A stretch of DNA of 37,932 nt, from positions 1 to 37,932 of the forward strand of contig JAIBDO010000004.1 of NCBI GenBank assembly GCA_024686195.1. Reading direction: 5' to 3'. The stretch's first letter is position 1. The number at the start of each line of letters is the position of its first letter. Below, piece after piece: positions 18,534-27,685 of this stretch. Below the pieces are notes generated by a model. It was given only the letters and a program-made list of their open reading frames with translations. It was not told the origin of the DNA and did not search any database. The translations under genes were made by a program, and so were the position numbers. The stretch is from Gammaproteobacteria bacterium. GTDB taxonomy: Bacteria; Pseudomonadota; Gammaproteobacteria; GCA-001735895.

Positions 18534-19820
18534 TTATTGGTAGCGACGCAGCGTTGATTTGGCCTGTTTTTGAGCATCCATCATCGCTTCTTTTGCGGAC
18601 ATCTGCCCCGTCAGGGCTGCCTGGATGGCATCATCGAGGAACTTGCGTACGCGACCTGCTTCGTGAGTCGATAACTCGGCGGTAGCATGTGTCAATTGAT
18701 CACGCGCGACAGCCGCGGGTGGAAATTCTTTGACATAGGCTTTCAAGGTATCCGTTTCATAGGCAGCCGGACCAACACCCATATAGCCGGTTGCTTTAGA
18801 CCAATGCGCAGCTTGCTCCGCTGATGTCATGAACTTAACCAGTTTCAACGCAGCAGCTTTTTCATCAGCAGACGATTTTTTGAAGATGTAGAAATTACCA
18901 CCACCGGTGGGCGACCCGAGCTCGGTGTTACCCGGCAATTTGGCGACGCCGAAATCAAAGCTGGCCTTGTTTTTGACCGTGGTCAGGTTACCGGTCGAAT
19001 GCCACATGATGGCCGTTTTGCCGTCCAGAAAGTTCTGTCGCAAGGTTCCCCACTCGATCACGCCGCTGGGCATGATGGCGTGCTTGTTACCGAGGTCCTG
19101 CCAGTACTCCAGCGCTTCTATCACGCCCGGCTTGTCAAAATAGGTTTCGGTGCCCGCCTGGTTCATCAGTACTTCGCTATTTTGTTTGGTCAATGCACCA
19201 AACATCCAGTAGGGATATCCCGTCGATGGAATCATCGCTCCCCATTGTTCGACATTGCCGCTGCTATCCTTCTTCACCAGCTTCTTGCCCATTTCGGCAA
19301 ATTCTGCCCAGGTTGTCGGTGGCTTTTCAGGGTCGAGCCCGGCCGCACGAAACATGTCCTTGTTGTAGTACATGACAATGGTCGAACGTTGGAAAGGGAC
19401 GCCCCAGGTTTTGCCATCAGCCTTGCCGTTTTCCATCAACGCAGGGTAAAAGCTGTCCAGCCATTTACGTTCCGCATCGGTGCTGACGACGTCGTCGAAG
19501 GCAACAATCGCATCCAGGTTGCGCAAGGCATGAATGTCGATTGAAAACATCACCGAAAGTTGAGCCGGTTGGCCACTTTGCAGTGCGGCCAGCGCTTTGA
19601 CGCGAGCGTCATTGTAGTTACCGGCATAAATGGCGTTGACGTTAATTCCTGAGTTCTGCGATTCGAACTTTTCGATCATGCCATCGACAATTTTGGTTAA
19701 GGAACCGCCGACCGCGACCGGATAGTACATGGTTAAATCGGTATCGGCACTGGCGACAGTGCTGATCCCGAGGATTGAAGCGATACCCGCGGTTGCCAGG
19801 TATTTGGAAAATTTGTTCAT
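18534..19820 (-). CDS. Extracellular solute-binding protein (UgpB-like)
   Basis: 428 aa, signal peptide; MYYNKDMFRAAGLDPEKPPTTWAEFAEMGKKL, NAIYAGNYNDARVKALAALQSG, SGNLTTVKNKASFDFGVAKLPG resemble UgpB. Confidence 0.88.
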   Translation of the reverse strand: MNKFSKYLATAGIASILGISTVASADTDLTMYYPVAVGGSLTKIVDGMIEKFESQNSGINVNAIYAGNYNDARVKALAALQSGQPAQLSVMFSIDIHALRNLDAIVAFDDVVSTDAERKWLDSFYPALMENGKADGKTWGVPFQRSTIVMYYNKDMFRAAGLDPEKPPTTWAEFAEMGKKLVKKDSSGNVEQWGAMIPSTGYPYWMFGALTKQNSEVLMNQAGTETYFDKPGVIEALEYWQDLGNKHAIMPSGVIEWGTLRQNFLDGKTAIMWHSTGNLTTVKNKASFDFGVAKLPGNTELGSPTGGGNFYIFKKSSADEKAAALKLVKFMTSAEQAAHWSKATGYMGVGPAAYETDTLKAYVKEFPPAAVARDQLTHATAELSTHEAGRVRKFLDDAIQAALTGQMSAKEAMMDAQKQAKSTLRRYQ

Positions 19821-19865
19821 GGTTTGTGACTCCTCATTAAGGTCTGTTTGTGGCTTCGATTGCCT

Positions 19866-20837
19866 TTATTGGTTAACTGGAAAGTGGTGTTCGTGTTCCG
19901 CACGCCAGTGAACCGATATTGATTGTTGGGCTGCAAACATGGCATGCCCGGGATAACGTATTTTGATGATTTCCGACTTGCCTTCGGGTTCGCCAATGTC
20001 TGCCAGCACCACGGTGTCGGCACCGTGATAGTCACAACTGACAACCCGTGCTGGCCTGCCTTGCTCGGCAATCTCGATGTGTTCCGGGCGTACACCCAGG
20101 CGCTCGTTGGTCGAATGCATAATATTCATCGGAGGGCTACCGATAAACTGGGCGGTAAACACGGTTTGTGGCTTGTTGTACAAGCCTTCGGGAACGTCAA
20201 TCTGTTCGATTTTGCCACCGTTCATGAGCACGATCCGGTCGGCCATGCTCATGGCCTCCACCTGATCATGCGTCACATAAATGACTGACATCCCGAGCCG
20301 TTGCTGCAGGCTACGGATCTCAGAGCGCATTTCGTTGCGCAGTTTGGCATCGAGGTTGGATAGAGGTTCGTCCATCAGGCAAAGCTTGGCTTCGGCGACG
20401 ACGGCTCTTGCCAGCGCGACGCGCTGACACTGTCCACCGGAAAGCTGCCCGGGTTTCTTTTGCAGGTGATCCTGCAACCCTACCAGTTCAACGACCGAAT
20501 CGAGGCGTCGCTTTTGTTCGTCTTTCGCTACTTTTCTGGCCTGCAGGCCGAACAGGATATTGTCGATCACCTTCAAGTGTGGAAACAGGGCATAGGACTG
20601 GAACACCATGGCGAGCTTGCGTTGCCCTGGTGTCAGATGTGTAATGTCTTTGCCTTCGAGTTCGATGCGGCCGGCATCCGGGGTTTCCAGACCGGCAATC
20701 ATTTTCAAGGAGGTTGATTTACCGCAACCTGAAGGACCGAGCAGGGCCACGAATTCGCCTTCGTCGACGTGAAAGCTTAAACCGTCAACCACCGTAATGT
20801 CACCATAGCGACGCGTAAGCCCTTCTACCTTTAACAT
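19866..20837 (-). CDS. ABC transporter ATP-binding protein (UgpC/MalK family)
   Basis: Walker A GPSGCGKST, signature LSGGQCQRVALARA, Walker B CLMDEPLSNLD, C-terminal LGVRPEHIEI. Confidence 0.92.
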   Translation of the reverse strand: MLKVEGLTRRYGDITVVDGLSFHVDEGEFVALLGPSGCGKSTSLKMIAGLETPDAGRIELEGKDITHLTPGQRKLAMVFQSYALFPHLKVIDNILFGLQARKVAKDEQKRRLDSVVELVGLQDHLQKKPGQLSGGQCQRVALARAVVAEAKLCLMDEPLSNLDAKLRNEMRSEIRSLQQRLGMSVIYVTHDQVEAMSMADRIVLMNGGKIEQIDVPEGLYNKPQTVFTAQFIGSPPMNIMHSTNERLGVRPEHIEIAEQGRPARVVSCDYHGADTVVLADIGEPEGKSEIIKIRYPGHAMFAAQQSISVHWRAEHEHHFPVNQ

Positions 20838-21616
20838 GCAATTAGCTCCGGTGTGGGTCCAACTTCAAACATTTCAATGTCCCGCTGCTGGCAGAGCTGT
20901 CTGATCGGCTCAGAAATATAATCCATCACCAGGAAATCGATATCCGCTAATTCGCCGGTGATTACCGGGGCATAGCGGTCGAACTTGGTGTGATCGACCA
21001 CGAGAACGCTTGCTTCGCTGTTCTCGATAATAATACGGGAGATGTTCGACTCTTCGGGCGTGAAGTCGAGCAGCTGGCCTTTGTGATTCATTCCGCCGAC
21101 GCCAAAAACACCATACTGGATATTGAACTTGCTCATGAATTCAGTGGTATCGAATCCCATCGTGTCCTGGTCATTAACCCGCACCCGGCCACCTGCGAGA
21201 TAGGTCTGGATGTTCGGGTTGTTACACAGCGTCAACGCGACATTGATGTTATTGGTCACGACCGTTAAGCCCGGATGATCAATCAGTGCCTGCGCAACCT
21301 GCTGCGGTGTGGTGCCGATGCCGAGGAATATGGTTGTGTTTTCCGGGAACAGTTCGACCGCCTTGCGCGCAATCCGCTGTTTCGAAGAGAGGTTCAGAAC
21401 GGTTCGGTTATCGAAAGACAGGTTATGGTTGTCGCTCGGCAGACGAATGCCGCCATGCACCCGGCGCACTAATCCCATATCGCTCAATTCATTGAGATCC
21501 TTGCGGATTGTTTGCACGGTAACGTTGAATACGGTCGTGATCTCGGCGCTCGACAGCACGCCGTTCGTCTCTTGAAGGCGCTCCATAATCTGTTTCTGAC
21601 GAGACGACAGGTTCAT
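20831..21616 (-). CDS. DeoR/GlpR-family transcriptional regulator
   Basis: N-terminal HTH (QKQIMERLQETNGVLSSAEITTVFNVTVQTIRKDLNELSDMGLVRRVHGG) and DeoR sugar-phosphate sensor domain; overlaps the ATPase gene by 7 nt. Confidence 0.9.
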   Translation of the reverse strand: MNLSSRQKQIMERLQETNGVLSSAEITTVFNVTVQTIRKDLNELSDMGLVRRVHGGIRLPSDNHNLSFDNRTVLNLSSKQRIARKAVELFPENTTIFLGIGTTPQQVAQALIDHPGLTVVTNNINVALTLCNNPNIQTYLAGGRVRVNDQDTMGFDTTEFMSKFNIQYGVFGVGGMNHKGQLLDFTPEESNISRIIIENSEASVLVVDHTKFDRYAPVITGELADIDFLVMDYISEPIRQLCQQRDIEMFEVGPTPELIAC

Positions 21617-21689
21617 TTTCGGCTACTCGAATTGCTTAATGAGTGAGTGCAACCGAACCAATATTTTTATTATTATTGGAGATTGAAGG

Positions 21690-21753
21690 TTCGTTAGAAA
21701 CCAATATACCTTTCGTAAGAACTAAATGTCTAGAAATATATTCGCTATACGAA
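21690..21753. promoter_or_regulatory. Candidate DeoR-type operator cluster upstream of the ABC operon
   Basis: TTCGTTAGAA (21690-21699), TTCGTAAGAA (21712-21721), TTCGCTATACGAA (21741-21753), all with TTCG/GAA half sites. Confidence 0.4.
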
Positions 21754-22013
21754 GATTTTTGGCGTGGACTGTATGGGTCAAACTTTCGTTGAATGGTGGT
21801 GACTTAACGTCACGGCGCCACTGGGTTTCACCGGGTAAATCTGTTCAATCAGGCGATTTTGTGTGTGATTGGTGCATAAGCGTTGAGCCTGACGCCTGAT
21901 ATCTGTATAAGTGCCTCCCTGACAGAGGCGCCCTGATAGAATCCAATTCGGAGAACCGCCTTTCAAACCAGTTTGTCGTCGAGACCGCCCGAGATACAGG
22001 GCTGAGGTTAGCA

Positions 22014-22730
22014 GTGAACAAAAGCTTTGTTACCAATCTGATTGCGGCGTTGATTACGCTGCTCGGCTATCTTAATTCTTCGATGCTGTTGCTGAGCATT
22101 GGCTTGTTTGCATTGTCCGGTGCCTTAACCAACTGGATTGCCATTCACATGCTGTTTGAAAAAATTCCGGGGTTTTATGGGTCCGGTGTGATTCCAGCGC
22201 GCTTTGAAGAATTCAAAGCCGCAATCCGGGTGTTGATGATGGAACAATTTTTCACCGCGGAAAATATCCAGCGTTTCCTTTCGTCAGACGGCAGTGGCGC
22301 AAAAACACTGGATCTGGAACCCGTTATCGATGCAACTGACCTGTCCCCGGCCTTTGATGGGTTGGTCGGTGTCATCGAGGGCTCCTCGTTTGGCAGTATG
22401 CTGACGATGGTCGGTGGTAGCGCCGCATTGCAGCCCTTGAAAGAGCCGTTTATGGCGCGTTTGAAAGAGTCCCTGACAGAAATTTCGTCGACGGATGAGT
22501 TTAATCAAATGCTGTCGCGAGCCACGGTCCACGCCGGCAATGATCCGGAAATCCGTGAAAAAATCGCCAGTGTTATCGAAAAACGACTGGATGAGCTTAC
22601 CCCGCAACTGGTCAAGGAAATCGTGCAGACCATGATCAAAAAACACCTGGGATGGCTGGTGGTCTGGGGCGGTGTTTTTGGCGGTCTGATTGGCCTGATC
22701 GCAGGATATTTGAATCCGCTGGGCATTTAG
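22014..22730 (+). CDS. DUF445-family membrane protein
   Basis: LFALSGALTNWIAIHMLFEKIPGFYGSGVIPARFEEFK pattern and C-terminal TM segment; GTG start. Confidence 0.82.
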   Translation: MNKSFVTNLIAALITLLGYLNSSMLLLSIGLFALSGALTNWIAIHMLFEKIPGFYGSGVIPARFEEFKAAIRVLMMEQFFTAENIQRFLSSDGSGAKTLDLEPVIDATDLSPAFDGLVGVIEGSSFGSMLTMVGGSAALQPLKEPFMARLKESLTEISSTDEFNQMLSRATVHAGNDPEIREKIASVIEKRLDELTPQLVKEIVQTMIKKHLGWLVVWGGVFGGLIGLIAGYLNPLGI

Positions 22731-22882
22731 CGACCATCGAGCTATCTGTATTCCTGGAATTGGCCCGGAGTTGCCCAGGGTGTGTGAGCTCCAATTGAAT
22801 CTAGCCTTAGCAGGTAAACAAGCCAGCGAAAATCAGAGGCGTAGCGGCGTGTGGCGAGTACGAGTGGGAATTATCTTTGCAG

Positions 22883-24199
22883 CTAGAGCCGCCTGCAGGT
22901 GCGGAATCCGCTGAAGATATTCCATCGATCGGCACCAAAAAAGTTGCGGTAACCTCCATGCATCATGCGCCCTCGAGTTGTCCAGGCGCCGCCACGCAAC
23001 ACTTTCGTGTTACCAAACAAGGTTGTCGAATACTCCGTGTAGGCGTCCGCCGAAAATTCGGGGAAGGGTTCAAAGCTGTCGCTGGTCCATTCCCAGACAT
23101 TACCTAACATTTGGCGGCAACCAAAGGCACTGTCGCCTGCGGCATAAGCGGCCACATCGACGCTACCAAGCGCATAACCGTCCAGATTCGCATGCTTGGC
23201 GGTGGGAGCGTCATTGCCCCAGGGGTAGCGTCGTTTGTTGGTGGACAGGTTGCCCTGATTATCCGCTTCACCCAGGGCGGCAACCTCCCATTCAAGCTCG
23301 GTTGGCAACCTTAGCCCAGCCCAGCGGCAATAAGCATCAGCCTCATACCAACTGACGTGAATCACCGGTTCATAATCAGCAAGCGGTAGTGTTTTATCGA
23401 AACGGCGCATCGTCCACTGCTGATTACCCTGTGGCGTCCAGTAGCCGGGATGTGTTATCTGCTTGCTCTGTATCCAGATCCATCCGTCTGGATCCCAGTA
23501 ATCCTCGTTCTGATAGCCCCCCGCCGCCACAAACTCTGCGTATTCGGCATTGGTGACCGCTGCGCGGGCAATGGCAAATGCAGAGACGTCGACTTCATGC
23601 GCATACTTTTCGTTGTCAAACATGAAAGCGGCATCTTTCTCTGCTCCGATGCGGAATTTACCGCCCGGGATATCAACATATCCGCAAAGACCACCCGCAT
23701 TTCGAAGGCGGGACGCATCGATTGCTGCGCTGAGGTTTGGTGTCGGGTAAGCCAATGTCTGGCGACCCCAGAGAAAAGCCTCGCAGTGCATATCTTCATG
23801 GAAGACACCGAACTGGTAGATAAAACTGTCCTGTTCGTTTGCTACCGTTCCTGGCAAGCGCTCGCATAGATTGTCCAGTACTGATTGCATGTAAGCTTTG
23901 GTTTGTTCAAGACCAGGCAGTGGTAAATCCCAACGGCTGTCGTGCGCCACCGCGATTGAATCATACAGACTATCCGCCCGTTGATTACCCAGAGTGCTTT
24001 CACGACCGTATAATTCGCGCAGGATAAAGTATTCGTAAAAATACGCGACATGACCAATTTCCCAACGTAGCGGATTGATCGTGCCATATTTTGGTCCCAG
24101 CAATTGATCCTCATCCAGGTCGGCAACCAGCTCATAGGTGCGGAGCCTGGCGTTTTCCAGCATGCCAATCAGATTTGTGTTACTAATATGGGCGGTCAT
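22883..24199 (-). CDS. senA: EgtB-like selenoneine synthase SenA
   Basis: 438 aa; DinB-like N-terminus with FHEDMHCE and WEIGHVAYFYEYF, C-terminal formylglycine-generating/C-lectin domain (GNVWEWTSDSF, LRGGAWTTRGRMMHGGYRNFF); adjacent to senB-like and selD genes. Confidence 0.82.
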   Translation of the reverse strand: MTAHISNTNLIGMLENARLRTYELVADLDEDQLLGPKYGTINPLRWEIGHVAYFYEYFILRELYGRESTLGNQRADSLYDSIAVAHDSRWDLPLPGLEQTKAYMQSVLDNLCERLPGTVANEQDSFIYQFGVFHEDMHCEAFLWGRQTLAYPTPNLSAAIDASRLRNAGGLCGYVDIPGGKFRIGAEKDAAFMFDNEKYAHEVDVSAFAIARAAVTNAEYAEFVAAGGYQNEDYWDPDGWIWIQSKQITHPGYWTPQGNQQWTMRRFDKTLPLADYEPVIHVSWYEADAYCRWAGLRLPTELEWEVAALGEADNQGNLSTNKRRYPWGNDAPTAKHANLDGYALGSVDVAAYAAGDSAFGCRQMLGNVWEWTSDSFEPFPEFSADAYTEYSTTLFGNTKVLRGGAWTTRGRMMHGGYRNFFGADRWNIFSGFRTCRRL

Positions 24200-24222
24200 A
24201 TCGTGCCGTGAACTCTGGATTC

Positions 24223-25176
24223 ATGAAAATTCACCTGGTTACACCCGCCAAAGAAAACTCGAGGAATGGCAACCGTACTTCGGCCACTCGCTGGGCAGGC
24301 CTGCTACGGAAAGTAGGCCACCGGGTAAATGTCGACACCGATTATAATGGAGAAACCACAGACCTGGTAATCGCTTTGCACGCCTGGCGCAGTGCAGCAG
24401 CGATTCGACGCTATCGCGAAGCAAGGCCTGATGGGCCACTGGTCGTAGCCCTGGGTGGGACCGACGTCAATACCTATCTGAAAACGGAGCCGGCAACAAC
24501 TTTAGCCTCGATGCAAATGGCAGACGCGCTGGTTTGTCTGCATGACCTGATCGCCGATGAGCTACCATTTGAATTTCGACAAAAGCTATCCGTGATTCGC
24601 CAGTCAGCGAAGCCATTGCCGCGACCGCGAAATCCATCAAAACGTTCTTTTGATATCTGTGTTATCGGCCATCTGCGAGAAGAGAAAGATCCCTTTCGAG
24701 TCGCCCTTGCTGCGCGCTTGCTACCACCGCAATCCAAGGTCCGGGTGTTGCACTATGGCAAGGCGCATAGCCCGAAATGGTCCTTGCGGGCAGAGGCGGA
24801 GATGCGCGTCAACCCACGATATCGATGGAAAGGTGAGGTATCTGCCGGGCGGATCCGCCAGGCTTTTATTCGCGCAAAGCTGATGGTGATTAGCTCATTA
24901 CAGGAAGGGGGTGCTAACGTGGTCTCCGAAGCCCTTGTCGCAGATGTGCCCATTATTGCCTCTGACATCAGTGGGAATATTGGATTGCTCGGTAGCGACT
25001 TTGGCGGTTACTTCCGGGTTGGCGATGAGGCGTCTCTGGCTGAGAGAATACGACAGGCCGAGGTCGACGAAAGGTTCATGGAATCACTGCAACAGCAGGG
25101 CAGGACCCTTGCACCGATGTTCACGCCAGAACAGGAACTGGCCGACTGGCAAAAGGTGCTGTCTGCTATTACCTGA
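24223..25176 (+). CDS. senB: GT4-type glycosyltransferase, selenosugar synthase SenB (TIGR04348-like)
   Basis: MKIHLVTPAKENSRNGNRTSATRWAGLLRKVGHRVNVDTDYNGETTDLVIALHAWRSAAAIRRYREARPDGPLVVALGGTDVN...; GT4 motif SSLQEGGANVVSEALVADVPIIASDISGN. Confidence 0.85.
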   Translation: MKIHLVTPAKENSRNGNRTSATRWAGLLRKVGHRVNVDTDYNGETTDLVIALHAWRSAAAIRRYREARPDGPLVVALGGTDVNTYLKTEPATTLASMQMADALVCLHDLIADELPFEFRQKLSVIRQSAKPLPRPRNPSKRSFDICVIGHLREEKDPFRVALAARLLPPQSKVRVLHYGKAHSPKWSLRAEAEMRVNPRYRWKGEVSAGRIRQAFIRAKLMVISSLQEGGANVVSEALVADVPIIASDISGNIGLLGSDFGGYFRVGDEASLAERIRQAEVDERFMESLQQQGRTLAPMFTPEQELADWQKVLSAIT

Positions 25177-27436
25177 TCAGTCGGACCGGTTCAATCTGTG
25201 TTCCCTGCGCCTTTACCCGGCCAACAACTGCGGCCTTGCTATATCCAAGTTTGATCAATTCATGCAAACAGGCATCGATATTTTCAGCTGGCAGGCTAGC
25301 CAATAGCCCGCCTGATGTTTGTGGATCAAAAACCAGTGGATACAAAGGGCTGCTGACGACTTCTTCCATATTGGCAATGGCTCGACGCAGGCGCAGGTTA
25401 GCCGGTTGTAGCGAGCTCAAAATGCCCATTTCAATGGTTTCCAGCGCTCCGTCGATGAGTGGCAACGCGGCCAGGTCTATTTCAACATCAACAGCGGACG
25501 GTTTAATCATCTCCACCAGATGTCCGAGTAGTCCGAAACCAGTGACATCGGTACAAGCCGTCGCACCGTGGGCATACAAGGCTTCAGCCGCCCGTCGATT
25601 GGACTGGATCATCGACTTCAGAGCATCCTCTATCCAACGACCCCGCGCCTTGTGCTGCATGTCTGCGGCAAACAGGGTGCCGGTACCCAGGGGTTTGGTC
25701 AGTACCAGTACATCACCTTCCTGCATGCCACCTTTACGCAGAATCTGCTCTCGGTCCGCGATGCCATTGACCGCGAAACCCAGCGCCAATTCAGCGCCCT
25801 CACTGGTGTGCCCACCAACCAGCGCTGCGTTGGCATCATTTAAGACCACCATGGCACCTGCCATGAGTTCTCTGAGTGTGTCTTCCACCTTGCTTTCAAT
25901 GGCAAACGGCACCGTCGCAATAGCGAGTGCCGATTGGGCTTCGGCACCCATCGCGAAAACGTCACTCAGGGCATGATTGGCGGCAACCTGTCCAAAGGTA
26001 AAGGGGTCATCGATAAAAGAGCGGAAATAATCAACCGTATGTACCATGACTTTTCCGGGTGGTACTTCGACTACCGCGGCGTCGTCAGGTTCGTGCAGCC
26101 CGATCAGAATATCGTCACGCGGTACCGGTTTCAGATCGGCAATGGCACGACTGAGCACATTGGCTCCGACCTTGGCGCCGCAACCACCACAGCGCATCGC
26201 TATCGCCGAGATTTCCTTGAAGGTATCCTGGTCGGCAAGTCTTCGATCAAGCCTGGATAATTCTTCATCAGGCATCGATGGCAGTTCCGTGTATTTCTGC
26301 ATCCAGCGACGATCGATCCAGTCTTTCCATGTCCACAGCAGGGCAGCTTCGAAGTGCCAGTTGGACTTGGTCGCGATTGCATACTGGTCGCCACTACTGA
26401 TCAACGCCAGCAGGGTTTTTTGCGGTTTGAAGGGTTTCAGCGACCGACTCAACAATCCCCTGCGTAGATTCTCCGCCAGGGGTTTGCCTTGGCGGACAGC
26501 ATAGACACCGGCTTTCGGCCGCGGATGATCAATGACGTTCACAATATCACCGGCCGCAAAAATGTCCTTGTGTGAGGTCGACTGCAAATAGTCATTAGCA
26601 TTGATGAAGCCACCAGCATCGACAGCAAGACCCGATTCGCGCAGCCAGGCGGGTGCACTTGCTCCGGTAACCCAGAGTATCTCGTCCAGTTCCAGCTTGT
26701 GCCCGTTGCTTAATTCAAGGTACTGCCCGGAGACGTTAATCGCTTCGGCGTGACGATGGACGTGGACCCCCCGTTGCTTGAGAATTCGCTCCAGTCGTTG
26801 TGCAACGCCAGCGGGAAAGGCGGGCATGATCTGCGCACTTTTGCTGACCAGGTGAAACTCCAGTTGTTCGTTTTGACGCTGATTTTGCGCCAGCAGGGTT
26901 TGCAGGCGGAACTGAATGGCGAGCAGTATTTCGACCCCGGCAGCACCCGAACCGACCACCGCGATGCGATGTGGCCCCGCTTGTTGCAATACGCGATCAA
27001 GCAATTGATGCCATTTATCGACGAAGCGATTGATCGGTTTGACCGGGGTCGTAAATTCAGCAGCACCGGGAACCGAATTGATCTCGGGCCGTGAACCAAT
27101 GTTGATCGATAACAAATCGTAACTGACGGGAGGTCGACCTTCACAGATGATCTGTTTACTGACGGTATCAATCCGCATAGCGGTGTCATGATAAAGCCGG
27201 GCAGATGCAAACTGACATAGAGGCCTCAGGTCGATATGGGCTTCATCGAAACTGTAATGGCCGGCCACGTATCCCGGTAACATACCGGAATAGGGTGTTT
27301 CTACATCCCGGGCGATTAAGGTCAATCGGACGCCGGGTATCGGCTTCATGCCGAAGTTTTTAAGCACGGCAACATGACTGTGGCCTCCCCCGATCAAAAC
27401 GAGGTCTTTTACGATAGTGTCCTGGCTGGATTTCAT
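25169..27436 (-). CDS. selD: Selenide, water dikinase SelD (SenC role) fused to N-terminal FAD/NAD(P) oxidoreductase domain
   Basis: N-terminus LVLIGGGHSHVAVLKNFG..., second site VVGSGAAGVEILLAI; C-terminal SelD: MRCGGCGAKVG...DDAAVVEVPPGKVMVHTVDYFRSFIDDPFTFGQVAANHALSDVFAMGA...LVGGHTSEGAE...ACTDVTGFGLLGHL. Confidence 0.93.
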   Translation of the reverse strand: MKSSQDTIVKDLVLIGGGHSHVAVLKNFGMKPIPGVRLTLIARDVETPYSGMLPGYVAGHYSFDEAHIDLRPLCQFASARLYHDTAMRIDTVSKQIICEGRPPVSYDLLSINIGSRPEINSVPGAAEFTTPVKPINRFVDKWHQLLDRVLQQAGPHRIAVVGSGAAGVEILLAIQFRLQTLLAQNQRQNEQLEFHLVSKSAQIMPAFPAGVAQRLERILKQRGVHVHRHAEAINVSGQYLELSNGHKLELDEILWVTGASAPAWLRESGLAVDAGGFINANDYLQSTSHKDIFAAGDIVNVIDHPRPKAGVYAVRQGKPLAENLRRGLLSRSLKPFKPQKTLLALISSGDQYAIATKSNWHFEAALLWTWKDWIDRRWMQKYTELPSMPDEELSRLDRRLADQDTFKEISAIAMRCGGCGAKVGANVLSRAIADLKPVPRDDILIGLHEPDDAAVVEVPPGKVMVHTVDYFRSFIDDPFTFGQVAANHALSDVFAMGAEAQSALAIATVPFAIESKVEDTLRELMAGAMVVLNDANAALVGGHTSEGAELALGFAVNGIADREQILRKGGMQEGDVLVLTKPLGTGTLFAADMQHKARGRWIEDALKSMIQSNRRAAEALYAHGATACTDVTGFGLLGHLVEMIKPSAVDVEIDLAALPLIDGALETIEMGILSSLQPANLRLRRAIANMEEVVSSPLYPLVFDPQTSGGLLASLPAENIDACLHELIKLGYSKAAVVGRVKAQGTQIEPVRLIR

Positions 27437-27461
27437 GGCTCTTGTTCAGGTTTATTCAGAT

Positions 27462-27685
27462 TTATTCGATACGACTGCTTAAGTTCAGCCGCGAACGAAT
27501 ATAGCGTGACAGGCTATCCACACCGATGTTCAGTATAGCGATGATAACAACCAACAACATCGCCCGCTCGAGTCGAATGTCTGCAGCCCGTTATCGACAT
27601 AAAAACCCGATGTCGCAATGCCAGGTATCCCCGGAATCGCGGTCTCTCGCATAATGACTTCCCGGCGATAAAAAAGATACGCCAG
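27462..27685 (-). pseudogene. C-terminal remnant of a PhnE-type (phosphonate/selenate-class) ABC permease
   Basis: Minus strand reads LAYLFYRREVIMRETAIPGIPGIATSGFYVDNGLQTFDS, then with a frame change ERAMLLVVIIAILNIGVDSLSRYIRSRLNLSSRIE-stop, a PhnE-like C-terminus. Confidence 0.65.
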
